Source: Enhydrobacter sp. (lineage in GTDB: Bacteria; Pseudomonadota; Alphaproteobacteria; Reyranellales; Reyranellaceae). From it: 64,000 nt of DNA. Each line of letters opens with the position of its first letter. Position 1 is the stretch's first letter. Shown in pieces: positions 28,181 through 37,254 of this stretch. The DNA lies in assembly GCA_026126105.1 (NCBI GenBank), contig JAHCJV010000010.1:1-64000 (forward strand). Direction: 5' to 3'. Below the pieces are notes generated by a model that worked only from the letters and a program-made list of their open reading frames with translations, searched no databases and was not told the origin of the DNA. A program made the translations under genes and the position numbers.

Positions 28181-29152
28181 ATGTACCGCTACATCCTGAA
28201 CCGCCTGCTGCTCGCCGTCCCGACCCTGATCGGGGCGGCGGCACTGGTGTTCGCCTTGATGCGTCTTATTCCCGGCGACATCTGCGTCGTGCGCCTGGGC
28301 GGCGGCGGCGGCATGGTCGATCCCAAAGCCGTTGCCGCCTGCCACGCCCAGCTCGGGCTCGACCGTTCGCTCTTCCTGCAGTTCGTGGACTTCATAGTCG
28401 GCTTTGCCGGCGGCAATTTCGGCATCTCGATGTGGTCGGGCAAGCCGGTCATCGTCGAGATCGGCTCGCGAATCGCCATTTCGCTGGAGATCGCCATCCT
28501 CTCCACGGTGGTGGCGGTGGCCATCGCCATCCCGCTCGGCACGCTCTCCGCGCTGCGCCAGAACAGCTGGCTCGACCACTTCGTGCGGACCGTAGCGATA
28601 GCCGGCATCGCCACGCCGTCGTTCTGGCTGGGCATCATGTCGATCCTGCTCGTGCTCGAGGTGTCGCAGCTCACGACCGGCGCACCTTGGATGCCGCCGA
28701 TCGACTATGTGCCGCTCTGGGAGGATCCGCTGCGCAATCTATCCATCGTGATCCTGCCGGCGCTCACGATCGGCTATCGGTATTCGGCGGTGACCATGCG
28801 CATGACGCGCTCGGCCATGCTCGAGGTGCTGCGTGAGGACTATATCCGTACGGCCCGCGCCAAGGGGCTCCTCGAGCAGCTCATCGTCAACCGCCATGCG
28901 CTCAAGAACGCGATGCTGCCCGTCGTGACGCTGATCGGCATCGAGTTCGCGTTCCTGATCGGCGGGCTCGTCGTCACCGAGCAGGTGTTCAACCTGAACG
29001 GCATCGGCCGCCTTTTCGTGCAGGCGGTGCAGAATCAGGATTACACGCTTACCCAGGCCCTCGTCATGCTGACCGTCACCATCTTCATCTTCACAAATCT
29101 CGTGGTCGACGTGCTCTACGCGTGGCTCGACCCGCGCATTCGCTTTGGTTGA
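28181..29152 (+). CDS. peptide ABC transporter permease (OppB/DppB type)
   Basis: A 323-residue integral membrane protein with about six helices. It opens MYRYILNRLLLAVPTLIGAA, the DppB-type first helix, followed by the periplasmic loop DICVVRLGGGGGMVDPKA. The EAA loop reads REDYIRTARAKGLLEQ...HALKNAMLPV. It forms the channel with the next gene product, whose start lies 13 bp downstream. Confidence 0.95.
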   Translation: MYRYILNRLLLAVPTLIGAAALVFALMRLIPGDICVVRLGGGGGMVDPKAVAACHAQLGLDRSLFLQFVDFIVGFAGGNFGISMWSGKPVIVEIGSRIAISLEIAILSTVVAVAIAIPLGTLSALRQNSWLDHFVRTVAIAGIATPSFWLGIMSILLVLEVSQLTTGAPWMPPIDYVPLWEDPLRNLSIVILPALTIGYRYSAVTMRMTRSAMLEVLREDYIRTARAKGLLEQLIVNRHALKNAMLPVVTLIGIEFAFLIGGLVVTEQVFNLNGIGRLFVQAVQNQDYTLTQALVMLTVTIFIFTNLVVDVLYAWLDPRIRFG

Positions 29153-29165
29153 GGGACGCGCCGCG

Positions 29166-30047
29166 ATGACCGCCATCACCACAGAACCGCCTGTGATCCG
29201 CCGTCCATGGTACGGCTCGGCACTCAGATTTGCCCGCCGCCAGCCGCTCGGCACCTTCGGCCTGATCATCGTCGTGGTGACGGCGATCGCCGGCCTGTCG
29301 GCGGAATGGATTGCACCCTATAATCCGACCGCCAACGATTTCGCCGCAATGACCGAACCGCCCAGCGCCGCGCACTGGCTGGGCACCGATCAGTTCGGCC
29401 GGGATCTGCTGTCGCGCATCATCTATGGCGCGCGCACCGCGCTCATCATCGGCTTCGTCTCGGCCTTCGTCGGCGGCTTCGCCGGCCTCGTGCTGGGCGT
29501 CGGCAGCGCCTACTTCGGCGGCTGGATCGACCTCGTCTTGCAACGGGTGATGGACATCCTGATGGCCTTTCCGTTGATCATCATGGCCCTCGCCGTCGTC
29601 GCGATCTTCGGCACGGGCGTGCAGAACGTCATCGCGGCGATCACCATCCCGCTGATTCCGCGCTGCGCCCGCGTCGTGCGGGCGAGCGCAATGGCGATCC
29701 GCGAGGTGCCCTATATCGACGCCGCGCGCACGTCGGGCTTCAGCCATCCGCGCATCATCCTGCGTCACATGGTTCCCAACGTGGTGGCGCCATTCCTGAT
29801 CATGCTGACCGCGTTCGTCGGACAGGCAATCCTGGCCGAGGCGTCGCTGTCCTATCTCGGGCTGGGCGTGCAGGAGCCGGTGCCGGCCTGGGGATTGATG
29901 CTGCAGGGCGGGGCGGAGGAGTACGCCTCGACCGCGCCGTGGATCGCCGTTTTCCCGGGCCTGGCCATCGCTCTCACGGTCTTCGGCTTCAGCCTGTTCG
30001 GCGACGCGTTGCGCGACGCGATCGATCCCAAGCTGCGCGAACGCTGA
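29166..30047 (+). CDS. peptide ABC transporter permease (OppC/DppC type)
   Basis: A 293-residue integral membrane protein from ATG 29166, with GAGGGA upstream at the end of the previous gene. It has an N-terminal cytoplasmic stretch, then PLGTFGLIIVVVTAIAG (TM1), the DppC loop HWLGTDQFGRDLLSRIIYGAR and the EAA loop VPYIDAARTSGFSHPRI. It is the last gene of the importer operon. Its stop abuts the stop of the convergent CMD-family gene. Confidence 0.95.
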   Translation: MTAITTEPPVIRRPWYGSALRFARRQPLGTFGLIIVVVTAIAGLSAEWIAPYNPTANDFAAMTEPPSAAHWLGTDQFGRDLLSRIIYGARTALIIGFVSAFVGGFAGLVLGVGSAYFGGWIDLVLQRVMDILMAFPLIIMALAVVAIFGTGVQNVIAAITIPLIPRCARVVRASAMAIREVPYIDAARTSGFSHPRIILRHMVPNVVAPFLIMLTAFVGQAILAEASLSYLGLGVQEPVPAWGLMLQGGAEEYASTAPWIAVFPGLAIALTVFGFSLFGDALRDAIDPKLRER

Positions 30048-30800
30048 TCAGGCCAGCGCTTCGCTCAGCGCGCCGAGCGCATTGAGGGCAGGAGCGAAGC
30101 CGCCGAACGGTGCCGTCTGGATTATCGCCTCGATCACCTCGGTGCGGCTCAAGCCGAGGTTGAGCGCGGACTGGCCGAATTTCTTTACCTGTCCTTCGAG
30201 CCGCAGGGCGGTGAATGCGGCCACCGCGACCAGCGCCCGCCGCCGGAGATCGAGGCCGGGGCGGAACCAGATCTCGCCGTAGCCGTACTGGATCGCCAGC
30301 GGATAGAGCGCGCCCGTGACCTTGTTGTCGGGCGAGGCGTAGCCTCCGGTGGCACGCGCGCCGTGAAGCTGCTGCATCAGCTTGCGACCGCGTGCGCTCA
30401 GTTCCTCGAGCGAGTCCTCGCGGGCAGTCTCTTCCGGCAGGGCAATGCCGCGCGCATCGAACACCATGCCGGCCGCCGCGACCGCCTCCTCGGATGCCGC
30501 GAATCCTGCATAGATGCCGATCTGGATCAGGATTTCGACGATCGCCTGCGCCGACAGGCCGAGATCGAGGGCTGCGCCGACATGACGGCCGAGCTTGGGC
30601 AGGCGCTGCACGGCCGCGAGGGCGGCGAGCGCGCAGACCATGCGGTCGTCGAGCGCCAAGCCAGGCCGGCTCCAGACTGCGCCGTAGACCGCCTCGGTGT
30701 CGAGCATGCGCATGTTGGCCGGCGCGCCGTCGTCGCCGTCACCGAACAGCCGCCGGCGCATGGCCTCGCCTCTGGTCCGCAACGCAGCACGATCGGTCAT
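30048..30800 (-). CDS. two-domain carboxymuconolactone decarboxylase-family protein
   Basis: A 250-residue all-helical protein with two CMD-like repeats (about 45-125 and 160-245: GYGEIWFRPGLDLRRRALVAVA). The PcaC-type Arg/Glu-containing surface is visible. No AhpD-type CxxC is present, so a peroxidase role is unlikely. It may be a lactone decarboxylase or a scaffold-type CMD protein. It is convergent with the importer and divergent from the LLM oxidoreductase, with a 150-bp shared upstream region. Confidence 0.85.
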   Translation of the reverse strand: MTDRAALRTRGEAMRRRLFGDGDDGAPANMRMLDTEAVYGAVWSRPGLALDDRMVCALAALAAVQRLPKLGRHVGAALDLGLSAQAIVEILIQIGIYAGFAASEEAVAAAGMVFDARGIALPEETAREDSLEELSARGRKLMQQLHGARATGGYASPDNKVTGALYPLAIQYGYGEIWFRPGLDLRRRALVAVAAFTALRLEGQVKKFGQSALNLGLSRTEVIEAIIQTAPFGGFAPALNALGALSEALA

Positions 30801-30950
30801 CGTCTCACCCTTTGTTTCCCGGCAGTGCAGCTCTTGTCCGATACCGCGACCCGGCCCGCAAGGAGCAAGGAGCCCGTGCCGACATGGCCGCTACTCTTTA
30901 AAGTCGCGAGGCTTTTCGCGGTTTCGAACATGCATACGGGAGTCCCCACG

Positions 30951-31901
30951 ATGCGCTACGGCTTCTATCTTCCCACCCGCGGCCCGACCGCCACGCGCGA
31001 CGGCGTCCTCGCCCTGGCGCGCGAAGGCGAGCGCCTCGGACTGCACTCCGCGATGATCGCCGACCACATCGTCTTTCCGGTGGAAAGCCAGTCCGCTTAT
31101 CCCTACACGCTCGACAGAAAGCATCCGAGCGGCGGCGACGCGCTGGAAACCTTCTCGATTCTGGGAGTCGTGGCGGGGGCGACGGAGCGGCTGCGCCTCG
31201 TCACCTCGGTTCTGGTGTTGCCCTATCGCAATCCTGTGCTCACCGCGAAGATGGTGGCCTCGCTGGATGTCCTGTCCGGCGGACGGGTGACGTTGGGCGT
31301 CGGTGTCGGCTGGTTGAAGGAGGAGTTCGAGGCATTGGACAGCCCGGATTTCGAGCGGCGCGGGGCCGTCACGGACGAATGGATCGCGATCTTCAAGCAG
31401 CTCTGGACGCAGTCGCCCGCCAGCTTCACCGGCCAGTTCTACGAGTATGTCGATATCCGCTGCGAACCGTTCCCGCTGCAGGAGCCGCATCCGCCGATCT
31501 GGGTCGGCGGCCATTCGCGCGCCGCGTTGCGCCGCGCTGCCAAGCACGGCGACGGCTGGCATCCGGTCGGCGCCATTGCCGCCTCGCCGCTGCCGCCCGA
31601 TGAGATGCGGACGCATCTCGCGACGCTGAAGCGGCTCACCGAGGAGGAGGGGCGCGACTTCGCCGCGATCAGCATCTCCTACAAGGCGCCGCTGTACGAT
31701 TCGGGCGTACCGGACCGCGACGGCACCCGCCGCAGTTTTTCCGGCAGCCCAGAGGAGATCGCCGGCGATATCCGTTCGTTCGCCGCCATCGGCGTGCACG
31801 AGCTGATCTTCGATTTTCGCGCCGAGAGCATTCCCGCGAGCATCGAGCGTCTGCAGCGCTTTGCCGCCGAGGTGATGCCTCTGGTAGATGAGGCCGACTG
31901 A
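30951..31901 (+). CDS. LLM-class flavin/F420-dependent oxidoreductase
   Basis: A 316-residue luciferase-like TIM barrel. The core starts MRYGFYLPTRGPTAT at 30951, preceded by CGGGAG. Family landmarks are LVTSVLVLPYRNPVLTAK, LSGGRVTLGVGVGWLKEEF and PIWVGGHSRAALRRAAKHGDGW. It would use reduced FMN or F420. The subgroup (TIGR03619-like) is mostly of unknown substrate. It stands alone, divergent from the CMD-family gene. Confidence 0.9.
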   Translation: MRYGFYLPTRGPTATRDGVLALAREGERLGLHSAMIADHIVFPVESQSAYPYTLDRKHPSGGDALETFSILGVVAGATERLRLVTSVLVLPYRNPVLTAKMVASLDVLSGGRVTLGVGVGWLKEEFEALDSPDFERRGAVTDEWIAIFKQLWTQSPASFTGQFYEYVDIRCEPFPLQEPHPPIWVGGHSRAALRRAAKHGDGWHPVGAIAASPLPPDEMRTHLATLKRLTEEEGRDFAAISISYKAPLYDSGVPDRDGTRRSFSGSPEEIAGDIRSFAAIGVHELIFDFRAESIPASIERLQRFAAEVMPLVDEAD

Positions 31902-31982
31902 ACCCGTCCTCGCCGAGAAAGCGGAATGACATTTCGCGGTGAAACCTGATAGATCGAGCATGGCGACTCGGGGGAGATCGAC

Positions 31983-32192
31983 ATGATGACGAAGGTATTG
32001 GTGATCCTTGCCGCCGCGGGGGTGCTCTGCGGCTGCGAGAACATGTCGTCAGGGCAAAAAGGAGCGGTCGCGGGCGGTGCCCTTGGAACCGGCATCGGCA
32101 TGGTCGCGGGCGGCAGCTTCGGCCAGGTGGTCGGTGCCGGCCTGATCGGCGGCGCCGTCGGATATGTAGGCGGCAGCGCGCTCGGCAAGTAG
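31983..32192 (+). CDS. glycine-zipper lipoprotein
   Basis: A 69-residue envelope protein. A signal peptide (KVLVILAAAGVL) ends at a CGC lipobox, leaving a mature chain of glycine-zipper repeats (GGALGTGIGMVAGGSFG and GAGLIGGAVGYVGGSALG). These form tightly packed membrane helices. Such small proteins are common in alphaproteobacteria and are tied to envelope integrity. It begins a run of exported proteins, and the next gene starts 9 bp later. Confidence 0.85.
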   Translation: MMTKVLVILAAAGVLCGCENMSSGQKGAVAGGALGTGIGMVAGGSFGQVVGAGLIGGAVGYVGGSALGK

Positions 32193-32201
32193 GGGGACCA
32201 C

Positions 32202-32534
32202 ATGACCGCTCGAATCCTCCTGTTCGCGGCTGCCCTGCTTGGGAGCGCGGCGTCGGCCGGGGCGCAGGTGCCGCCGCTCAATTTCGAACAGGCCGCCTAT
32301 GTCACGTGCCGGGAGGTGCATTCCATGCAGCCGCAGGCGCGGCAGACGCTGGCGGTCTATCTCGCCGAGCATGCTGCGCGTCATCGCGGCGTCGCCGTTC
32401 CCGAGGACGAGCGAGGCGCCCAGCTTGCTCATCTGGTACGCGGAGGCTGCACGCTGGCGCCCGATGCGTACCTGTTCACGGTGATCGACCGGGCCCTCGT
32501 GGCCGAGCTCGCAAAGCTCCCGAAGCGGCCATAG
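32202..32534 (+). CDS. HdeA/HdeB-like small periplasmic protein
   Basis: A 110-residue protein with a signal peptide (ILLFAAALLGSAASAGA, cleaved near AGA/QV). The mature chain is about 90 residues with two Cys (VTCREVH and GGCTLAP) spaced as in HdeA, where they form a disulfide across a helical acid-stress chaperone fold. Sequence identity looks low, so this is a fold-level guess. It is co-transcribed with the glycine-zipper lipoprotein. Confidence 0.7.
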   Translation: MTARILLFAAALLGSAASAGAQVPPLNFEQAAYVTCREVHSMQPQARQTLAVYLAEHAARHRGVAVPEDERGAQLAHLVRGGCTLAPDAYLFTVIDRALVAELAKLPKRP

Positions 32535-32571
32535 CCGCTCCCTGCGACCCAAGAGACGGAGACGGCCTGTG

Positions 32572-33768
32572 ATGCTTTACCGATCGGCATTGATGGTGAT
32601 GTTTGCCCTGGGCATCGCCGGCTGTTCCATTCCCGAACGTGGAACCAGTGTGCCGCAAGTCGATACCGAGCGCGCCTTGCCGCTCGGCATCTCCAATGCG
32701 CGCTTCTATGCGGACGGCAATCCCAAGGTGATGATCGACGAGGGGATGCAGGCGGTGGCGCGCGAGCAGGCGACCCTGCGCGCCTCCGGGATCTCGCCCA
32801 CGCGGCTTCCTCCGGCCATTTACCTTGCCGTGTCGGGCGGTGGTGACAACGGCGCGTTCGGCGCGGGACTGATGAACGGCTGGACGCAGACCGGCACTCG
32901 CCCCGAGTTCAAGATGGTCACCGGCGTCAGCACCGGCGCTCTGATTGCGCCCTTCGCCTTCCTTGGCCCCGAGTACGATCCGGCGCTGCGCGAGGTCTAC
33001 ACCAGCATGACCGCGGAGAAGGTCTATCGCGCGCGAGGCCTTTCCGCCGCCCTGTTCGACGACGCCATGGCGGACACCGGTCCGCTCGCCCTGGTCATTG
33101 CGCAGTATGCCGATCAGAAGATGCTCGACGCGATCGCGCGGGAATACCAGAAGGGCCGCCTGCTGATGATCGGCACGACCGATCTCGACGCGCAGCGACC
33201 GGTGATCTGGAACATCGGTGCGATCGCGGCCAGCGGCCGTCCCGGGTCGCTGGAGCTGTTTCGCAAGATACTGCGCGCCTCGGCGGCGATCCCGGGTGCT
33301 TTCCAGCCGGTGTTCATAGACGTCGAGATCGACGGCAAGAAATACCAGGAGATGCATGTCGACGGCGGGGCGATCGCCCAACTCTTCCTCTATCCGCCCT
33401 CGGTCGACCTCTCGGCCGGCAACGTACGCCGGCAGCGCACGGCCTACATCATCCGCAACGCCCGGCTCGATCCCGACTATGCGGCGATCGAGCGGCGCAC
33501 CCTCTCGATTGCCGGTCGCGCCATCAACACCATGCTGGCCACCAGTGGCCGCAACGATGTACTGCGCACCTACTTCGTCAGCCAGCGCGACAAGGTCGAC
33601 TACAACCTGGCTTACATCGGTTCGGATTTCTCGGCGCCGAAGTCCGGCGAGTTCGACCAGTCCTACATGCGGGCGCTCTACGCCTATGGCGAGCGCCAGG
33701 CGCTCGATGGCCGGGCGTGGCACAAGAGCCCGCCGGGCCTTGGCCTGGCCGACGGAGACCGGCCCTAG
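32572..33768 (+). CDS. patatin-like phospholipase lipoprotein
   Basis: A 398-residue exported acyl hydrolase. The signal peptide ends in the lipobox GIAGC (Cys18), so it is probably outer-membrane or periplasmic. The patatin dyad is complete: oxyanion loop SGGGDNGAFGAG (89-100), nucleophile S120 in GVSTG and D264 in VDGGAIA. It probably hydrolyses phospholipids or other acyl esters. A GTG at 32569 is an alternative start. It follows two small envelope genes and may belong to their operon. Confidence 0.92.
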   Translation: MLYRSALMVMFALGIAGCSIPERGTSVPQVDTERALPLGISNARFYADGNPKVMIDEGMQAVAREQATLRASGISPTRLPPAIYLAVSGGGDNGAFGAGLMNGWTQTGTRPEFKMVTGVSTGALIAPFAFLGPEYDPALREVYTSMTAEKVYRARGLSAALFDDAMADTGPLALVIAQYADQKMLDAIAREYQKGRLLMIGTTDLDAQRPVIWNIGAIAASGRPGSLELFRKILRASAAIPGAFQPVFIDVEIDGKKYQEMHVDGGAIAQLFLYPPSVDLSAGNVRRQRTAYIIRNARLDPDYAAIERRTLSIAGRAINTMLATSGRNDVLRTYFVSQRDKVDYNLAYIGSDFSAPKSGEFDQSYMRALYAYGERQALDGRAWHKSPPGLGLADGDRP

Positions 33769-33878
33769 CCAAACCCGTGGCGCGAGCCCGGATTGACTGG
33801 CGGCCCGGTCAGTCCGGGAGGAGCATCGCCCCTCGGCATCATCGCGGACGGTTGGCCGCACAGGAACCCGTCAAGAGC

Positions 33879-34643
33879 ATGTTCGACGTCACCGACTATC
33901 CTTCGGTTCTATTTGTGGTTTCCGCTCCGTTCCTGTGGGGAGCTGCGTGGCTGGGCACGCGGCTGGGCCGGCGCTTCCCCCTCGACGACGACATGCGTCA
34001 GGATTTCGGCACCCTGCAGGCCGCTGCGCTGACGCTTCTTGCGCTGATCATCGGCTTCAGCTTTTCCATGGCCGCAGGCCGCTATGACCAGCGCAAGAAT
34101 CTGGAAGAGTCCGAGGCCAATGCGATCGGTACCCAGTATGCCCGGGCTTCCCTGTTGCCGGCAGCCGACGCGGCGAAGCTCCGGAGCTTGCTCAAGGACT
34201 ATCTCGACCACCGAATCCGCTACTATACGGCTTACCGCGAATCCTCGACCGGCAGCATCAGCCGGCAGACGGCCAAGCTGCAGGACGAACTGTGGTCGGC
34301 AGTCCTCGCACCCGCTGCCGCGAATCCCACGCCGATCATGGCACTGGTCGTCTCGGGCATGAACGATGTGCTCAATGCCCAGAGCTATACGCAGGCGGCC
34401 TGGTGGAATCGGATTCCCGACTCGGCCTGGGCGCTGATGATCGTGATCGCATTCCTCTGCAACATGCTCGTCGGCTATGGCGCCCGGAGTTCTGCGACGG
34501 CGAAGCGGCTGATATTCATCTTCCCCGTATTCGTCGCGATCGGGTTCGGCTTCATTGCCGACATCGACGCGCCGCGGCACGGCATCATTCGCATCGGCCC
34601 ACAGAACCTCATGAACCTTGCCGGTACTTTGCCGTCCCAATGA
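33879..34643 (+). CDS. DUF4239 (bestrophin-like) membrane protein
   Basis: A 254-residue inner-membrane protein from ATG 33879. It has an N-terminal helix (YPSVLFVVSAPFLWGAAWL), a second (FGTLQAAALTLLALIIGFSFSM), a central soluble helical part with EESEANAIGTQYARA, and two C-terminal helices. This pattern fits DUF4239, sometimes described as bestrophin-like, with no proven transport function. Its stop overlaps the ATG of the following permease gene (ATGA at 34640). Confidence 0.85.
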   Translation: MFDVTDYPSVLFVVSAPFLWGAAWLGTRLGRRFPLDDDMRQDFGTLQAAALTLLALIIGFSFSMAAGRYDQRKNLEESEANAIGTQYARASLLPAADAAKLRSLLKDYLDHRIRYYTAYRESSTGSISRQTAKLQDELWSAVLAPAAANPTPIMALVVSGMNDVLNAQSYTQAAWWNRIPDSAWALMIVIAFLCNMLVGYGARSSATAKRLIFIFPVFVAIGFGFIADIDAPRHGIIRIGPQNLMNLAGTLPSQ

Positions 34644-35710
34644 ACCGAGAGTCCGCCATGCCAGAGATACGCCATGACCTTACGCGCACGGTCCTCGCTA
34701 TCCTTTGCATCGTCGGCCTGATCGCCGCCTCGTTCGTCGTTGTTCGCCCCTTTCTCGGCGCCCTGGTCTGGGCGACAATGCTGGTAATCGCCACCTGGCC
34801 GTTGATGCTGAAGCTGCAGGTCGCCCTGGGCGGACGGCGCGGCCTTGCCGTGACGTTGATGACAATGGCGCTGCTGCTGATCGTCGTGCTGCCGCTCTCG
34901 GCCGCGATCGGCGCCATCGTGGTCAATTCCGACCGGATCATGACTCTCGTGCTGGCGGTGCCCGATTTTCACGTCCCGGCGGCGCCGGACTGGCTTGCCG
35001 ATATCCCGCTCGTCGGTGCGGCGGCCGCGGAGCATTGGGCCAAATTCGCCGGTCACGATGCAGCCGAGATCGTCAGACTGGCGACGCCTTATGTCGGTAC
35101 GATCACCCGCTGGTTTGTCGGGGCGGCCGGCAGCGCGGGCGGCATGATCGTTCATCTGCTCCTCACGATTGCCCTTGCGGCCGTGCTTTACGCTTCAGGG
35201 GAGAAGGCCGCCGGCTGGTGCCGCCGCTTCGGTCGACGGCTCGCGGGTTCGCGCGGCGAAGAGGTCGTCATACTGGCCGGACAGGCGACACGCGGGGTGG
35301 CTCTGGGCGTCGTCGTCACCGCCATCGCACAGTCTCTGGTCGCCGGCGTCGGGCTGGGGTTGGCCGGCGTGCCGCAAGCCGGGATTCTGACAGCCATCAT
35401 TCTCATGCTGTGCATTGCCCAGCTCGGCCCGGTTCTTGTGCTGGTGCCCGCCGTCATATGGCTTTTCGCCACGGGCGCCACGGTCCCGGGCATCGTTCTC
35501 GTCGTTTTCTCCGTGATGGCGCTGACGATGGACAACTTCCTGCGTCCATTCCTGATCAAGCGAGGCGCCGATCTGCCGCTGCTCCTCATCCTGGTCGGCG
35601 TCATCGGCGGCCTGTTGGCATTCGGGCTCCTCGGCCTGTTCCTTGGGCCCGTCGTGCTGGCGATCACCTATAAACTGCTGCAGAATTGGATCGCCGACGC
35701 AGAGCTCTAG
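34640..35710 (+). CDS. AI-2E transporter family (YdiK/PerM-type) permease
   Basis: A 356-residue membrane protein with about eight helices; ATG 34640, with an alternative at 34658. It starts TRTVLAILCIVGLIAASFVVVRPFLGALVWA, and the C-terminal hairpin has VFSVMALTMDNFLRPFLIKRG and LGLFLGPVVLAITY, which are typical of the family. Members are exporters with diverse or unknown cargo, including AI-2 and Na+/H+. It is translationally coupled to the DUF4239 gene. Confidence 0.9.
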   Translation: MNRESAMPEIRHDLTRTVLAILCIVGLIAASFVVVRPFLGALVWATMLVIATWPLMLKLQVALGGRRGLAVTLMTMALLLIVVLPLSAAIGAIVVNSDRIMTLVLAVPDFHVPAAPDWLADIPLVGAAAAEHWAKFAGHDAAEIVRLATPYVGTITRWFVGAAGSAGGMIVHLLLTIALAAVLYASGEKAAGWCRRFGRRLAGSRGEEVVILAGQATRGVALGVVVTAIAQSLVAGVGLGLAGVPQAGILTAIILMLCIAQLGPVLVLVPAVIWLFATGATVPGIVLVVFSVMALTMDNFLRPFLIKRGADLPLLLILVGVIGGLLAFGLLGLFLGPVVLAITYKLLQNWIADAEL

Positions 35711-35769
35711 CCAAACCTCGATGCAACGAAGCCTGCTACGGCGCGTTTGCGAACTTCGGAGGAGCGGAC

Positions 35770-36207
35770 ATGAGCGAAACCCGACGGATTGTTTGCCCGC
35801 ATTGCATGGCGATCAATCGGACGCCGGTGGACAGGCCAGCCGCCAAGGCCAAGTGCGGAGCCTGCCATGGCGCGCTGTTCGGCAGCAAGCCGATCGCCGC
35901 GTCGGAAAAGATCTTCTCGACCCATCTCCAGCGGAACGACATACCGGTCGTCGTGGACTTCTGGGCGGAGTGGTGCGGCCCGTGCAAGATGATGGCGCCT
36001 GCCTACGAGCGGGTCGCCGCCGAGCTCGAGCCGGACGTCCGGTTCCTGAAGGTCGACACCGAAGCGCAGCCACAGCTTGCCGCCCAGTACAACATCCGGA
36101 GCATTCCGACGCTCATCCTGTTTCGTGACGGCAAAGTCGTGGCGCAACGGGCCGGAGCGTCGGATGCAACGTCCCTTCGCGCCTGGATTCAGCAGAATAC
36201 CGGCTGA
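35770..36207 (+). CDS. trxC: thioredoxin 2 (TrxC-type)
   Basis: A 145-residue cytoplasmic thiol-disulfide reductase. The N-terminal zinc finger has C9-x2-C12 (CPHC) and C29-x2-C32 (CGAC). The thioredoxin fold carries the active site W68-C-G-P-C72 and the cis-Pro loop IRSIPTLILF. A GGAGGAG-like ribosome site precedes ATG 35770. The zinc finger separates TrxC from TrxA. It follows the AI-2E-family gene by 59 bp and is convergent with the aromatic operon. Confidence 0.95.
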   Translation: MSETRRIVCPHCMAINRTPVDRPAAKAKCGACHGALFGSKPIAASEKIFSTHLQRNDIPVVVDFWAEWCGPCKMMAPAYERVAAELEPDVRFLKVDTEAQPQLAAQYNIRSIPTLILFRDGKVVAQRAGASDATSLRAWIQQNTG

Positions 36208-36323
36208 ATGCCGGGCTCGGCCAGTCAAACCCGCGATTTCTGCCCTGGAGGCGGCGACATCCGAGCCAGCCGCCGCAATCGACGTGGGCATCCAGTTGCA
36301 GGACCGCCTGCTCGTAACGCTTT

Positions 36324-37244
36324 CTACTCGGCGGCGATCTGCACGGGTGCCCCATCCATGCGCTCGACCGCGCCCACGGTCGCCTTGCGCGGATCGAGGA
36401 AGCTGTCCCAGTAGTCGATCGAGGCCTTGATCGGTTCCATCACCCTCGGCTTGCGCGCACCCTCGGCGGGAAACTCTTCCATGCCGAAGCTGTATTCGAC
36501 AGTGATGCCGTCGGGGTCGAGATAATAAAGGAACATGCTGCCCGACGGCGGATGGCGGCCCGGGCCGTTGACGATCGGCACTTGTGCCTTGTTGAAGCGC
36601 GAGATGCCGCGGCCAATGTCGTCGACTTCGGTCACCATGAAGTTGACGTGATGCAGCAGCACCTCGCTCGCGCGACCCAATCCGACGCCATGATGATACG
36701 GGTTGGGATGGCAACGCATGAAGCAGATCGTGCCATCGATCATGTCCGAGACACGGAAGCCCAGAACCTCGGTATGAAAGCGGCAGGCACCGTCGAAGTC
36801 CGGCACCTTAAGAACAAAATGGCCGAGCCGCTGGATCTTGGCGACGGTCGGCTGGAAGGGCTGCCCGCCGAACTGGCGCATATGGTCGTAGAATTCGTAG
36901 GTCGCGCCGGTATGCGGCTCGGTGATGCGAAAGGCGCGGCCGAGGCCGAGCAGCTTTCGTTCTTCCGCCGGCACTTCGACGACCGCGATGCCTTCGGCTG
37001 CCAGCCGCGCGCCGAGCTGGTCCAGAGCGGCGGCGCTTCGCATCTCGAAGCCGGCGCGCTTCAGGCCCGGCGCACCGCCGGCATGGAGCGAGATGTTGTG
37101 ATGGTCCTCGCTGCAGCGCAGGAAGGCGATGCCGTCTGCCTCGCCGCTCGGCTGCAGGCCGACCTGCTTCTGGTAGAAGTCGCGCGAGCGGCCGACGTCG
37201 GAGACGTTCAGGGCCATGTATCCCAGCTTTTCGTAACCTTCCAT
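36324..37244 (-). CDS. extradiol-type (VOC) ring-cleavage dioxygenase
   Basis: A 306-residue two-domain VOC protein like catechol 2,3- or 2,3-dihydroxybiphenyl dioxygenases. Likely Fe(II) ligands are in the C-terminal domain: H142 (LGHFVLKVPDF), H199 (LLHHVNFMV) and E250 (GITVEYSF). The N-terminal domain lacks the set, as in type I extradiol enzymes. It should cleave a catechol next to the hydroxyls. It is the last gene of the minus operon, 10 bp after the dioxygenase beta subunit, so it probably cleaves the diol derived from that enzyme's product. Confidence 0.9.
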   Translation of the reverse strand: MEGYEKLGYMALNVSDVGRSRDFYQKQVGLQPSGEADGIAFLRCSEDHHNISLHAGGAPGLKRAGFEMRSAAALDQLGARLAAEGIAVVEVPAEERKLLGLGRAFRITEPHTGATYEFYDHMRQFGGQPFQPTVAKIQRLGHFVLKVPDFDGACRFHTEVLGFRVSDMIDGTICFMRCHPNPYHHGVGLGRASEVLLHHVNFMVTEVDDIGRGISRFNKAQVPIVNGPGRHPPSGSMFLYYLDPDGITVEYSFGMEEFPAEGARKPRVMEPIKASIDYWDSFLDPRKATVGAVERMDGAPVQIAAE

Positions 37245-37254
37245 CGCGGCCTCC

